Shown here piece after piece: positions 31,723 to 39,552 of a stretch of DNA of 64,000 nucleotides (position 1 is the first letter of the stretch; each line of letters starts with the position of its first letter). The notes beneath the pieces were generated by a model. It was not told the origin of the DNA and did no database searches. It was given only the letters and a program-made list of their open reading frames with translations. The position numbers and the translations under genes were made by a program. This stretch comes from Myxococcus qinghaiensis (GTDB lineage Bacteria > Myxococcota > Myxococcia > Myxococcales > Myxococcaceae): the NCBI RefSeq assembly GCF_024198215.1, contig NZ_JAKCFA010000005.1, positions 124,001-188,000 on the forward strand, written 5' to 3'.

Positions 31723-34122
31723 ATGCGTCCTCTGTCTTCCTTCCAGGCAGCTCTCCTCACCAGTCCCACGGGCTACTCGACGCATCCCCGCGTCTGGGTG
31801 CGTGACGGGCAAGGCGTGTGGCTCAACCTGCAAACCCTCTTTGGCGCCGACTGGGTCCTGGGCGTGCGCATCAACGAGAAGCTCGACGCGCCCGTGGCCG
31901 AGGCCGAGGTGGCCCTTGCACGCAACGGGGCCGGTGGAGGGCGCATGTCCCTCTCTCCCCTGGTGGTGCAGTCGCTTGCCAACACCACCCGAGGCAGCTT
32001 CGCGCCGTTGCTCGCGGAGGCTGCCTACTTCCGCATCGAGCTGGGACTGGCGGCGCCCGGAGGCGTTCCGAGGGAGGAGGACTACTTCGAGGTCTTCCGG
32101 GGCCGCATTGACGAGGTGGACACGGGGCCCGAGGAGCTGAAGGTGGTGGGGCGCGACTTGGGCGGGCTGCTCCAGGACACCGTCATCGAGGTCGAACGCG
32201 AGTATGGCAACGACACCGCGGGCGTCCCTGTGCAGGCCATCATCCAGGCCATATGCAACGACAACGGCATGGCCAGCTTCGGCCTCTACATGCCGGCGGA
32301 CCCTCTCTCCCAACGCGGGCGGTACGCGCAGAAGGTGGAGCCTGTCCTCGAAGCGGTGCGCACCCTCGCGCAGCGAATCGGCTGGGACTGCCGCATGAAG
32401 TGGCGGGCGAGCACCGGGGCTTACGCGCTGACGCTCTACGCACCGGACCGACTCCAGACGTCCGAGGAGTGGGCCTATGGTCCGGACGAGTACGCGGACC
32501 TGAATTCGGTGACGCGCCAGCTCGTGGACATCCGCACGGATGTCGAGGTGATTTACAGCGACAGGGCGGACCTCGATGCCTCGGGTGTGCCGAAGCGAAA
32601 GAAGGTGACGGCGAGCAACCCCACGGCGCGCGCGCAGGTGGGGCGGCGGTGGATGCAGCTGGCCGAGGGCGACTCCAGCAACATCAACACCGAGGCCGAG
32701 GCGCAGCGCCTCGCGGATGCGGCGGTGGCTGACCTCTCCGTCTCGCCCCTCACGGTGAGCATGACGGTGGACCCTCACCCGGGCATGGAGCTGGGGGATT
32801 TGGTGCGCGTGGAGCCGGATGGCGTCCGGATGGACACGGTGCAACGGCTCGCCGTCCAGGAGCTTGAGCACGAATGCGCGACGGATGGCACCGCCCGCAT
32901 GAAGCTGGTGCTGCGCGGGCAGCCCTCGACGTCGGTGCGCGAATGGCTGGAGCGCGACGCGCGGCCCGGCATCGCTCCGAGCGCGCCGTTCACCGGCCCG
33001 GCGGCGCCCCAGCAGCTGAAGACGACGCCCATCGTCAACGGCTTCACCGTGGCGTGGACGCCCGCGCCCTCCGGCCCCAAGTGGGACGAGTACGAGCTGC
33101 ACGTCTCGCGGGAGCCGGACTTCGTCCCCTCGGCGGACACATTCCAGGAGCGCGCGAGGACGACGTCCTTCCAGTTGTCGAACTTGAAGCCGGGCGTGAC
33201 GTACTTCTGTCGGGTGGTGGGGCGGGACGTGAAGGGCAACGTCGGGGCCCCCTCGGAGGCGGTGCCAGTCACCACGGCCTACGTGACGCCCGCCACGTTG
33301 CTGCCCGGCGTGGCCTTCGGTGAGTCGCCGCCCAACCCGGACTTCGAGGCGTGGAGCGTGGAGTCCTCGCCACCGGACGCATGGGCCATGGGCGCGGGCC
33401 TGTGGGCTGGACATGCCCAGGTGACGGAGGACGCCTTCACCGGCCAGCGCGCGGTGCGGCTGCTGGCGAGCGGGACGCGCCTTGACTCCCAGGCGATGAT
33501 TGCCCGTCCCGGGGACAGGTACAGTGTGGACGCCCTGGCGAAGACGACGCAGCTGGGCACCGTGCTGTCCGTCCAACTCGTCTGGTACGACGGCGCCTTC
33601 ACCGCGCTGTCCACGTCGAGCACCAACCGCGCGTTGCCTGCCGGCGGATGGCAGCGCCTCACGGGCTTCCATGCCGCACCGTCCGGGACTCGCTACGTGC
33701 AGGTGCGTCTCTTCGTGCCACTCACCACCGGAGAGCCTTGGGTTTACGTCGACTCCGTGCGGCTGGAGCGCGTGGGCGGCCTCGTTGAACCGTGGATTGG
33801 CATTCGCACCGACCAGCTCAACGACTTGGAGAACGGGTGGACGCCCTGGGACACCAGCGCGTGGCCGCTGGGCTACTACAAGAACAGCGACAACGAGGTG
33901 TCCATGCGCGGCGCCGTGCGTCCGGGGACGGTGGGCTACGTCACCGTCTACCGTCTGCCGGTGGGCTACCGCCCCAGCAGTCCGCGAGTCCTCGCGCTTC
34001 CCACGAGCCATGGCTTGGGCATGGGCCAGCTCAACGTGGATGGCACGTTGCAGGTGTACGCAGTCCCAGTGGGGACGTCCTGGGTGAGCCTCGACGGCGT
34101 GCGCTTCCGCGCGGAGCAGTAG
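31723..34122 (+). CDS. tail tip hub/fibre protein with fibronectin III and carbohydrate-binding-like domains
   Basis: A 799-residue protein. Residues 1-420 resemble a baseplate hub (VWVRDGQGVWLNLQTLFGAD, EVFRGRIDEVDTG, TVDPHPGMELGDLVRVEPDG). Residues 428-520 are a fibronectin type III domain (VNGFTVAWTPAPSGPKWDEY, LKPGVTYFCRVVGRD). Residues 535-700 look like a CBM4/9-type jelly roll (NPDFEAWSVES, DRYSVDALAKTT, WVYVDSVRLERVG). The last 100 residues form another strand-rich domain. It likely recognises the host surface. It ends the tail operon; the lysis motif follows 22 nt later. Confidence 0.78.
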   Translation: MRPLSSFQAALLTSPTGYSTHPRVWVRDGQGVWLNLQTLFGADWVLGVRINEKLDAPVAEAEVALARNGAGGGRMSLSPLVVQSLANTTRGSFAPLLAEAAYFRIELGLAAPGGVPREEDYFEVFRGRIDEVDTGPEELKVVGRDLGGLLQDTVIEVEREYGNDTAGVPVQAIIQAICNDNGMASFGLYMPADPLSQRGRYAQKVEPVLEAVRTLAQRIGWDCRMKWRASTGAYALTLYAPDRLQTSEEWAYGPDEYADLNSVTRQLVDIRTDVEVIYSDRADLDASGVPKRKKVTASNPTARAQVGRRWMQLAEGDSSNINTEAEAQRLADAAVADLSVSPLTVSMTVDPHPGMELGDLVRVEPDGVRMDTVQRLAVQELEHECATDGTARMKLVLRGQPSTSVREWLERDARPGIAPSAPFTGPAAPQQLKTTPIVNGFTVAWTPAPSGPKWDEYELHVSREPDFVPSADTFQERARTTSFQLSNLKPGVTYFCRVVGRDVKGNVGAPSEAVPVTTAYVTPATLLPGVAFGESPPNPDFEAWSVESSPPDAWAMGAGLWAGHAQVTEDAFTGQRAVRLLASGTRLDSQAMIARPGDRYSVDALAKTTQLGTVLSVQLVWYDGAFTALSTSSTNRALPAGGWQRLTGFHAAPSGTRYVQVRLFVPLTTGEPWVYVDSVRLERVGGLVEPWIGIRTDQLNDLENGWTPWDTSAWPLGYYKNSDNEVSMRGAVRPGTVGYVTVYRLPVGYRPSSPRVLALPTSHGLGMGQLNVDGTLQVYAVPVGTSWVSLDGVRFRAEQ

Positions 34123-34129
34123 GGAGGGG

Positions 34130-34162
34130 CGTGGGCCACGGCCGGAAAGTGTCCCCATTGAA
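34130..34162 (+). promoter_or_regulatory. prophage start-associated motif, copy 9 (membrane/lysis unit)
   Basis: Core GGAAAGTGTCCCCAT at 34144-34158 with upstream GGGCCACGGCC; 63 nt to the preferred ATG at 34222, or 30 nt to the ATG at 34189. Confidence 0.78.
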
Positions 34163-34221
34163 GAGAGGGAGAGCGGGAGCTGTGCGGCATGGCGCCGCGA
34201 GCCCCGCTCGAAAGGCTCACC

Positions 34222-34728
34222 ATGCCCCGTCCCTCTTTGCTCCTGGCCTCTTCCCTCCTGCTCGCGTCTTCCGCCCTGGCCGCCGAGTCGCCCGGTGTCC
34301 CGGACCCGAGCCGCATCGAGGAGTTCGCGCGCCTCGTGTTCGACGCGGTGACGTCGCGCAACTGGGCCCTCGTCGCGTCCCTCGCGGTGGTTGCCGTCGT
34401 CTACGCGCTGCGCCGCTTCGGTGGCAGCCTCTTCCCGTGGCTCGCGTCCTCGCGCGCGGGGGCGGTGCTGGCGCTGCTGGTGGCCGTGGCGGGCGCCGTG
34501 GCCAATGCGCTGGTGGCGGGCGAGTCCTTCACCTGGACGCTGCTCCTGAAGGCCCTGGGCATTGGCTTGGGAGCGGCGGGTGGCTTCTCTGTGCTGAAGG
34601 CGCTCCTCTTCGGTGACGAGGTAGTGCGCAAGGCAGAGGAGGCGGGAGAGCTGGCCGCCGGGGAGATTGCCGGCAAGGCGGCGGCGGTGGCTGTCCTGGA
34701 GCAGCTCCACAAGGGCCGCAAGCCGTGA
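34222..34728 (+). CDS. membrane protein, possible holin
   Basis: A 168-residue protein with a signal-like start (MPRPSLLLASSLLLASSALA then AES), two to three further hydrophobic helices (NWALVASLAVVAVVYAL; AVLALLVAVAGAVANALV; LLKALGIGLGAAGGFSVLKALLF) and a charged C-terminal helix. A small multi-span protein right after the tail fibre is the standard place of a holin. An in-frame ATG at 34189 lies nearer the motif, but the 34222 start gives a proper N-terminal signal and has GAAAGG upstream. No enzyme for wall cleavage follows, so the role is inferred. Confidence 0.6.
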   Translation: MPRPSLLLASSLLLASSALAAESPGVPDPSRIEEFARLVFDAVTSRNWALVASLAVVAVVYALRRFGGSLFPWLASSRAGAVLALLVAVAGAVANALVAGESFTWTLLLKALGIGLGAAGGFSVLKALLFGDEVVRKAEEAGELAAGEIAGKAAAVAVLEQLHKGRKP

Positions 34729-35024
34729 GGTGGTTTGGCCTGGTGCTGGCCCTGGTGCTCGCGGGGCCGGTGCGCGCCGAGGACGAGGTGCTGGACGTGG
34801 CCCGCGCCACCGTGACGCTTCAGGACGGGCGCACGGTGGCCGTCTCCGAGGGCTGCTGGTTGTCCACACCGCGTTGCCTCGACACGGCCCGGGAGATTCG
34901 GCGCCTCCAGGCCGAGAACGAGGAGCTGCGCCAGCACGCGGGGGACGCGCCGCTGGTGAAGGTGCTGGTGGCGCTGGTTCTGGGTCTCGGGGCTGGATTC
35001 GCCGTTGCGACGCTCGCGAACTGA
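34725..35024 (+). CDS. small secreted and tail-anchored protein, lysis-module candidate
   Basis: A 99-residue protein whose GTG overlaps the previous stop (GTGA). It has a signal peptide (MRWFGLVLALVLAGPVRA then EDE), a short strand region, a predicted coiled coil (DTAREIRRLQAENEELRQHA) and a C-terminal transmembrane helix (VKVLVALVLGLGAGFAVATL). This could be a periplasm-exposed partner of the upstream membrane protein, in the place of a spanin or antiholin. No family is recognised. The next 260 nt (35025-35285) hold no gene. Confidence 0.55.
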   Translation: MRWFGLVLALVLAGPVRAEDEVLDVARATVTLQDGRTVAVSEGCWLSTPRCLDTAREIRRLQAENEELRQHAGDAPLVKVLVALVLGLGAGFAVATLAN

Positions 35025-35285
35025 GAGTGGGCGGCTACGGAATCGGCGCGGTTGGTCTGGGACCTCGCAACGCCGTCAAACTGCGTACTCACCGCAGCCG
35101 CCCGCGTGCGACTAAGGCACAGGTCGGCTTGTGCGTGCAAAAGGTTGTGGGAGGGATGGCGCCTCGCTCGCTCAACGGGCGGCAATCGCGAGGGCCCTGG
35201 GGCGTCCGGGACTTGGCTGTCTCGGATGGCTTTCCCGGCGATGGTGTCTTCCGGGTTTGCTAGGGTCGGCGCCGGAGAATCCGCG

Positions 35286-36185
35286 TTGCTTAGACCCGTT
35301 GCCATCCTTTCCCTATTGCTGGGAGTCGCCGCCTCGGCCCAGCCCCTTCCCCCTGATCGCGAGCGCCAGGAGCGGCGCGTGGCTCTATCCAGTAGCCCCG
35401 CCGAACCCGTGCCGGAGCTGCGCGTCGCGGCGGGTGTCCTAACCTCGCTCGTCTTCGATGTCCCGCTCGACCGTGGCTCGGTGGAGCTGGAGGGGCGCGA
35501 GCGCTTCCGCCTTGTGGACGTCGGGGACCGTGCGCTTCTGCTGGAGCCTGCCGTGGACCTGGGGCCCGGTGAGAGGCTCGGGCTTCGGGTACGGTTTGCC
35601 AGCAGTGCCATGCAAGACCGTGGGGTCTTTGTCCTCGTCTCCCATGCGGCGCAGGTGGACACGCGCGTGGAAGTCTTTCGTCGAAAGGACTCCATCGAAC
35701 TACTCCAAGCCGAGTTGATGGACACGCGCGCTCAGCTCAAGGCTCAGACGGAAGAGAATCAGAAGCTCAGAGTGCTACGGGATTCAGGCGGGCCTATCGA
35801 GCTGATTCTGTCCGGAGCATTGGATCATCGAGTGCGAGTAAATCGCATCAAGAGGGCGATGGAGAGAGGCCACGAGGGGGCTCTCAAGTTTATGAACGGC
35901 GCGACTTTCCGAGCTGATACGTGGGCAGCCATAAGCGTCAAGGTCCGGACCAACGGGAAGCGGGGCTGGGCTCCCGTATCGGCCCGCGTCGTGAACTCAA
36001 AGAGCGGGGTTCGTTTGGGCGTGATTGGCGTGCGCTCGGCATTGCCGCAAGGAGAGCCTGAAGGTGCTGGCTTAGTCGTAATAGAAACGGAAGTGCCTCC
36101 ATGGCTGCCTGGAGAATTGTGGCACTTGGAGTTGCTAGATAGCGACGGTGCCGTGCAGGTAGTCGTTCCTGGGATTGCATTTTAA
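35286..36185 (+). CDS. DUF2381 family protein (myxobacterial, exported)
   Basis: A 299-residue protein with a TTG start at 35286 (GGAG eight bases before). It has a signal peptide (LRPVAILSLLLGVAASA then QP) and then the family-typical PPDRERQERRVALSSSPAEP and PELRVAAGVLTSLVFD. A coiled-coil part (IELLQAELMDTRAQLKAQTE) leads to a beta-rich C-terminal half. DUF2381 proteins are restricted to myxobacteria, occur in many copies per genome and often stand next to a Ser/Thr kinase gene, as here (10 nt gap). Their function is unknown. Presence within prophage limits marks this as phage-carried cargo. Confidence 0.88.
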   Translation: MLRPVAILSLLLGVAASAQPLPPDRERQERRVALSSSPAEPVPELRVAAGVLTSLVFDVPLDRGSVELEGRERFRLVDVGDRALLLEPAVDLGPGERLGLRVRFASSAMQDRGVFVLVSHAAQVDTRVEVFRRKDSIELLQAELMDTRAQLKAQTEENQKLRVLRDSGGPIELILSGALDHRVRVNRIKRAMERGHEGALKFMNGATFRADTWAAISVKVRTNGKRGWAPVSARVVNSKSGVRLGVIGVRSALPQGEPEGAGLVVIETEVPPWLPGELWHLELLDSDGAVQVVVPGIAF

Positions 36186-36195
36186 TGGATGCGCC

Positions 36196-38010
36196 ATGCT
36201 GACAGTCATTCATCACCCCGCGCAGTTTCCTCCCGGCCATGTAGTTCACGGGTGGCGTGTCGTGAAGCTCGTTGGCGCGGGCGCCTACGGTGCCGTCTAC
36301 AAAGTGGAGATGAACGGCAAGTACTACGCGATGAAAGTCGCGATGCACCGTGCCACGAGTGGAGACGAGGAGAAGGCGGACTCTCGGTTGCGGCGCGAGT
36401 TGGGATGCCTCGTCCATCTCCGGCATCCAAACATCATTGAGTCACGCTCCTTTGGTCGCTGGCCTGAACTTGATAATGGGTGGCTATACGTCGTCCTCGA
36501 TTTCGTGGATGGCTACACGTTGGCGGAATGGGTGGAAAAGGTTCACCCCACTGCGCAGGAGGTCGTCCGCCTCTTCGTGAAACTGTCGGCTGCCGTGGAC
36601 TACATGCACGGGCGTGGCGTCTTCCACCGCGACTTGAAGCTGAACAACGTCATGGTGCGCGCCTCGGACAACGAGCCATTCATCATCGACTTCAGCGCGG
36701 GAGACTACACACACGCGGAAGATCTGACGGACGCCCCACTCCCTCCGGGCACACGCCGCTACCGCTCTCCCGAAGCCTCCCGTTTCCTCCGGGAGAATGG
36801 CGACAATCGCGACGCTCGTTACGACTTCAAGGTCACCGACGACGTGTACGCGCTGGGAGTCTGCCTCTACGACGCGCTGACGAATCCCCAGCCCGCGAGC
36901 GACTCCGCGAAGACGCCCGTTGAAGGCAGAGCGATGCCGCCAGACGCTCGGGTTCTGAATGAGCGGGTTCCCGGGGCACTGAGCGACGCGGTGATGCGCT
37001 TCATTGCGCGCAAGCCAGAGCACCGGCCTCCCACGGCAGAGGCGATGCGGCGTGAGCTGGTGGCCCTTACGAGAGATTCCGGCCCCGAGTGGGTGACTCC
37101 GCTGCACACGCTCACGGCAAAGCCCCTCCTCACCCCCGCAACGGGCACGGACGGGACCGCCAAGAAAGCCCGGCCTCGTCGTGAAATCTTCGTGGGCGCG
37201 CTGGTGGGCATGCTGGCCGTCGCGGCACTGGCGGGCCTCGTCGCGTCGCGGCAGCTCGGGGAGGAGTCGAACACGATGGCTTCCAACGAACCCACGATGC
37301 CGCAAGGCACTGGAGGAATGGCCGAATCCCCCCAGCGCGCAGTAGCCACCCATGAGGATGCCGGTATGTCCCAGAGCCCCGCCCTCGCATCTCCTACGCC
37401 TGTAGCATCGTCGCCTGGGGTAGCGTTGCCCCCTCAAGCTCCAGTCCAGAAGGAAAGCCCCGCCGTGAAGCGTGCCCCCATCGTCGCAAGTACCTCCGAG
37501 ACTCCGTCATTGAAGGCCCCTGCATCCAGTGGCGGCCGGGCCGAGTTCCTCAAGAAGTGCGCTGCGGCCACTGCCGCCGTTGCATTGCAGATGGGGTGCC
37601 CGGGTAGTCAGGTGCGCCCCGGTCCCAGCGAGTGCCCCGAGGAAGCACGCGAGGCCATGTTCGGGGTGCTTCGCTTTTACCCTGGGGATTCGGTGGTGGT
37701 CACCATCGATAAGAATCAGCCAGGAGATATGGGTGACGCAGGTGTTTACTCCGAAGGGCCTGTGCGCGGCATTGTAAGCGATGGGGTTCGAAGCCTTCCT
37801 ACTGGAACAGTGCTCTTGGGGCGCGTGTGGACGGGTGGTGGCGCTCTTCTGGCTCGCTACACCGAGGCAAGGTTGCCAAATGGGCGCACGTACCCGGTTT
37901 GCATCGCCATTGGGGAGAAAGGGGCCGAAGAAGCCGAGCCGGGCCCCCAGCCCGGGACCGTCACTTTCAATCGAAGCATGTACGGCTATGCGGTAAAGAG
38001 CTGGCCTTAG
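36196..38010 (+). CDS. transmembrane Ser/Thr protein kinase
   Basis: A 604-residue protein. The kinase domain spans about 18-295: GAGAYGAVY (27-35), YAMKVA (K47), HRDLKLNN (144-151) and RRYRSPE are present. The DFG motif is IIDFSAG (D165 with Ser in place of Gly), a deviation shared by some myxobacterial kinases. A single transmembrane helix (FVGALVGMLAVAALAGLVAS) lies near 333-352. The outer part is a Pro/Ser-rich linker and a folded cysteine-containing domain. It pairs with the DUF2381 gene upstream. I start at the MLTVIHHPAQ ATG (36196). Confidence 0.9.
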   Translation: MLTVIHHPAQFPPGHVVHGWRVVKLVGAGAYGAVYKVEMNGKYYAMKVAMHRATSGDEEKADSRLRRELGCLVHLRHPNIIESRSFGRWPELDNGWLYVVLDFVDGYTLAEWVEKVHPTAQEVVRLFVKLSAAVDYMHGRGVFHRDLKLNNVMVRASDNEPFIIDFSAGDYTHAEDLTDAPLPPGTRRYRSPEASRFLRENGDNRDARYDFKVTDDVYALGVCLYDALTNPQPASDSAKTPVEGRAMPPDARVLNERVPGALSDAVMRFIARKPEHRPPTAEAMRRELVALTRDSGPEWVTPLHTLTAKPLLTPATGTDGTAKKARPRREIFVGALVGMLAVAALAGLVASRQLGEESNTMASNEPTMPQGTGGMAESPQRAVATHEDAGMSQSPALASPTPVASSPGVALPPQAPVQKESPAVKRAPIVASTSETPSLKAPASSGGRAEFLKKCAAATAAVALQMGCPGSQVRPGPSECPEEAREAMFGVLRFYPGDSVVVTIDKNQPGDMGDAGVYSEGPVRGIVSDGVRSLPTGTVLLGRVWTGGGALLARYTEARLPNGRTYPVCIAIGEKGAEEAEPGPQPGTVTFNRSMYGYAVKSWP

Positions 38011-38019
38011 TATCTCTTT

Positions 38020-38040
38020 GTAAAGTGGCTTTACTCATTT
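38020..38040 (+). terminator. possible weak terminator after first kinase gene
   Basis: GTAAAG-TGG-CTTTAC at 38020-38034 followed by TCATTTT. The stem is AT-rich and only 6 bp, so efficiency is uncertain. Confidence 0.4.
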
Positions 38041-38175
38041 TCGGGGTCTTTTTCGATGGGCGGGCTTCGTGCCGTTCGCGACCTATAGCGTCGTTCACGT
38101 CGGACATGACTGGGAGTACCTTCTGTCTGCCTTCACGCGAGAGCTTTCGCGGAGGGCTATGAGGAGACTCCCACC

Positions 38176-39432
38176 ATGTCTGATGATTCCAACCCTCGGC
38201 TGACCGAGGGCGTGGTCCTCTTTTCTCAAGGGGATACCACATACTTTCTCTTTCAGATTCTCGGAGAGGGCCGCAACGGGGAGCGCATCCTCTACGCGCG
38301 GCCCCGCACGCCCGAGGGGTTCCAGGGCAAGGTTCTGGTCAAGTACGTGGCGCTCTCTGGGGGTGAGGGGCTCACGGATAAGCACCAGCGCGCACGCGTT
38401 CGACTGGAGGAGGAAGTCAGACTGGCGCGCTTTCTCCAGCACCCCAACATCGCCCGCGTCCATGGCCTGTTCGAGATGAAGAACGCTCTTTGCGTCGCCA
38501 GTGAATGCGTGGGTGGCTTCACGTTGGACTCCCTGCTTGCCATTGCTCAGGCGCGCGGGCGCTACTTCTCCGAAGCCTTCATCCTCTATGTGTTCGCGGA
38601 AGTCGCGGCGGCTTTGGCCTACGCCCATGCGCGCACGGACGATGCCGGGATTCCTCTGAACATCGTCAACCGCGACGTCAACCCCACGCGGATTCGGCTC
38701 ACGCCTCGGGGTGGTGTGAAGCTGACGGACTTTGGAGTGGCCTTCTCGCGTCTGGCCGGGCGAGTTGCAACGACACTCCCGCGTCCCAAGGGAGACGTCA
38801 TCTACGCGTCACCGGAGCTGCTGCTGGGAGAGGACGTTGACGGGCGCGCGGACCTCTTCTCGCTGGGCCTGACGATGCTGGAGTTCGCAACGGGCCGGCA
38901 CCTGTACGACCCAGGCAACATGAAGATGGCCGACCTGGAGGCACGCATGTCCGAGGAGGAGCGGCGGCGCTTGCTGAAGGCGACTGTCAGAAGCATGGAC
39001 GCGGGGCTGACGTCACTCGCGGAGGACGCCATTCACTGGTCCATGGCGTATCGCCCCGGGGATGTGGATGCGGCAATGCAGGGGCTACCCGACCGGCTCA
39101 GCACCATTCTTGGCTGGTTGCTTCAGCGCAGCCCCGCGACGCGCTTCGGGACGGCCTCCGAGTTGGAGCGTGTGTTGCGCGTCCGACTGGCTGAACTGCC
39201 CCCGTTCGGCCCGAAGGATGCGGTGAAAGAAGTCGAGCAAGCACTCACCGACGCGGGCGATGCGATGGAGGAGCTGGACTTGCTCGACGATGAGGGCGGC
39301 TTTGTTCCGGCTGATTGGCGGGCGCCCCCGGACCACGTCGAGACGCAGCCCGAGGCGCGCAACGAAGACGAGCTGACGACGGACCCCACTCCCGCGCCTC
39401 GTCGAGCTGTGAAGGCGCCGCCGACCGCCTGA
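38176..39432 (+). CDS. divergent Ser/Thr protein kinase, soluble
   Basis: A 418-residue protein with GAGGAG upstream of its ATG. The kinase fold is clear (GEGRNGE at 31-37, VKYVAL with K56, LTDFGVAFS, DVIYASPELLLGE, DLFSLGLTMLEFATG). However, the catalytic loop reads IVNRDVNPTRIRL: N165-R166-D167 in place of HRD, with Asn and Arg where Lys and Asn usually act. It may be a weak or pseudo-kinase. The C-terminal 90 residues are acidic and disordered-looking, with no transmembrane helix. It lies between the first kinase and the outer-membrane protein gene of the toxin cassette. Confidence 0.87.
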   Translation: MSDDSNPRLTEGVVLFSQGDTTYFLFQILGEGRNGERILYARPRTPEGFQGKVLVKYVALSGGEGLTDKHQRARVRLEEEVRLARFLQHPNIARVHGLFEMKNALCVASECVGGFTLDSLLAIAQARGRYFSEAFILYVFAEVAAALAYAHARTDDAGIPLNIVNRDVNPTRIRLTPRGGVKLTDFGVAFSRLAGRVATTLPRPKGDVIYASPELLLGEDVDGRADLFSLGLTMLEFATGRHLYDPGNMKMADLEARMSEEERRRLLKATVRSMDAGLTSLAEDAIHWSMAYRPGDVDAAMQGLPDRLSTILGWLLQRSPATRFGTASELERVLRVRLAELPPFGPKDAVKEVEQALTDAGDAMEELDLLDDEGGFVPADWRAPPDHVETQPEARNEDELTTDPTPAPRRAVKAPPTA

Positions 39433-39552
39433 CGTCGGCACCTTTCTTCACTCACCACCGCTGATTCACCACCGGCCCGACTCAAGTCGCTGAGCCGACC
39501 GGGAGACGTGTGTTCTTCGTGCCTCATGCCGGGGCACGCATAGGAGGCGTGT

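Noticed and set aside
30751..34869. Minus-strand open frame of 1372 codons opposite the tail genes
   Set aside because: It is the mirror of high-GC coding DNA. The plus-strand proteins have clear domains and operon order, while this frame is a compositionally biased Arg/His/Ala text without domains.
34725..35024. Rz-type spanin
   Set aside because: Spanins have an N-terminal anchor and a periplasmic coil; here a cleavable signal is followed by a C-terminal membrane helix, and no overlapping lipoprotein frame was seen.
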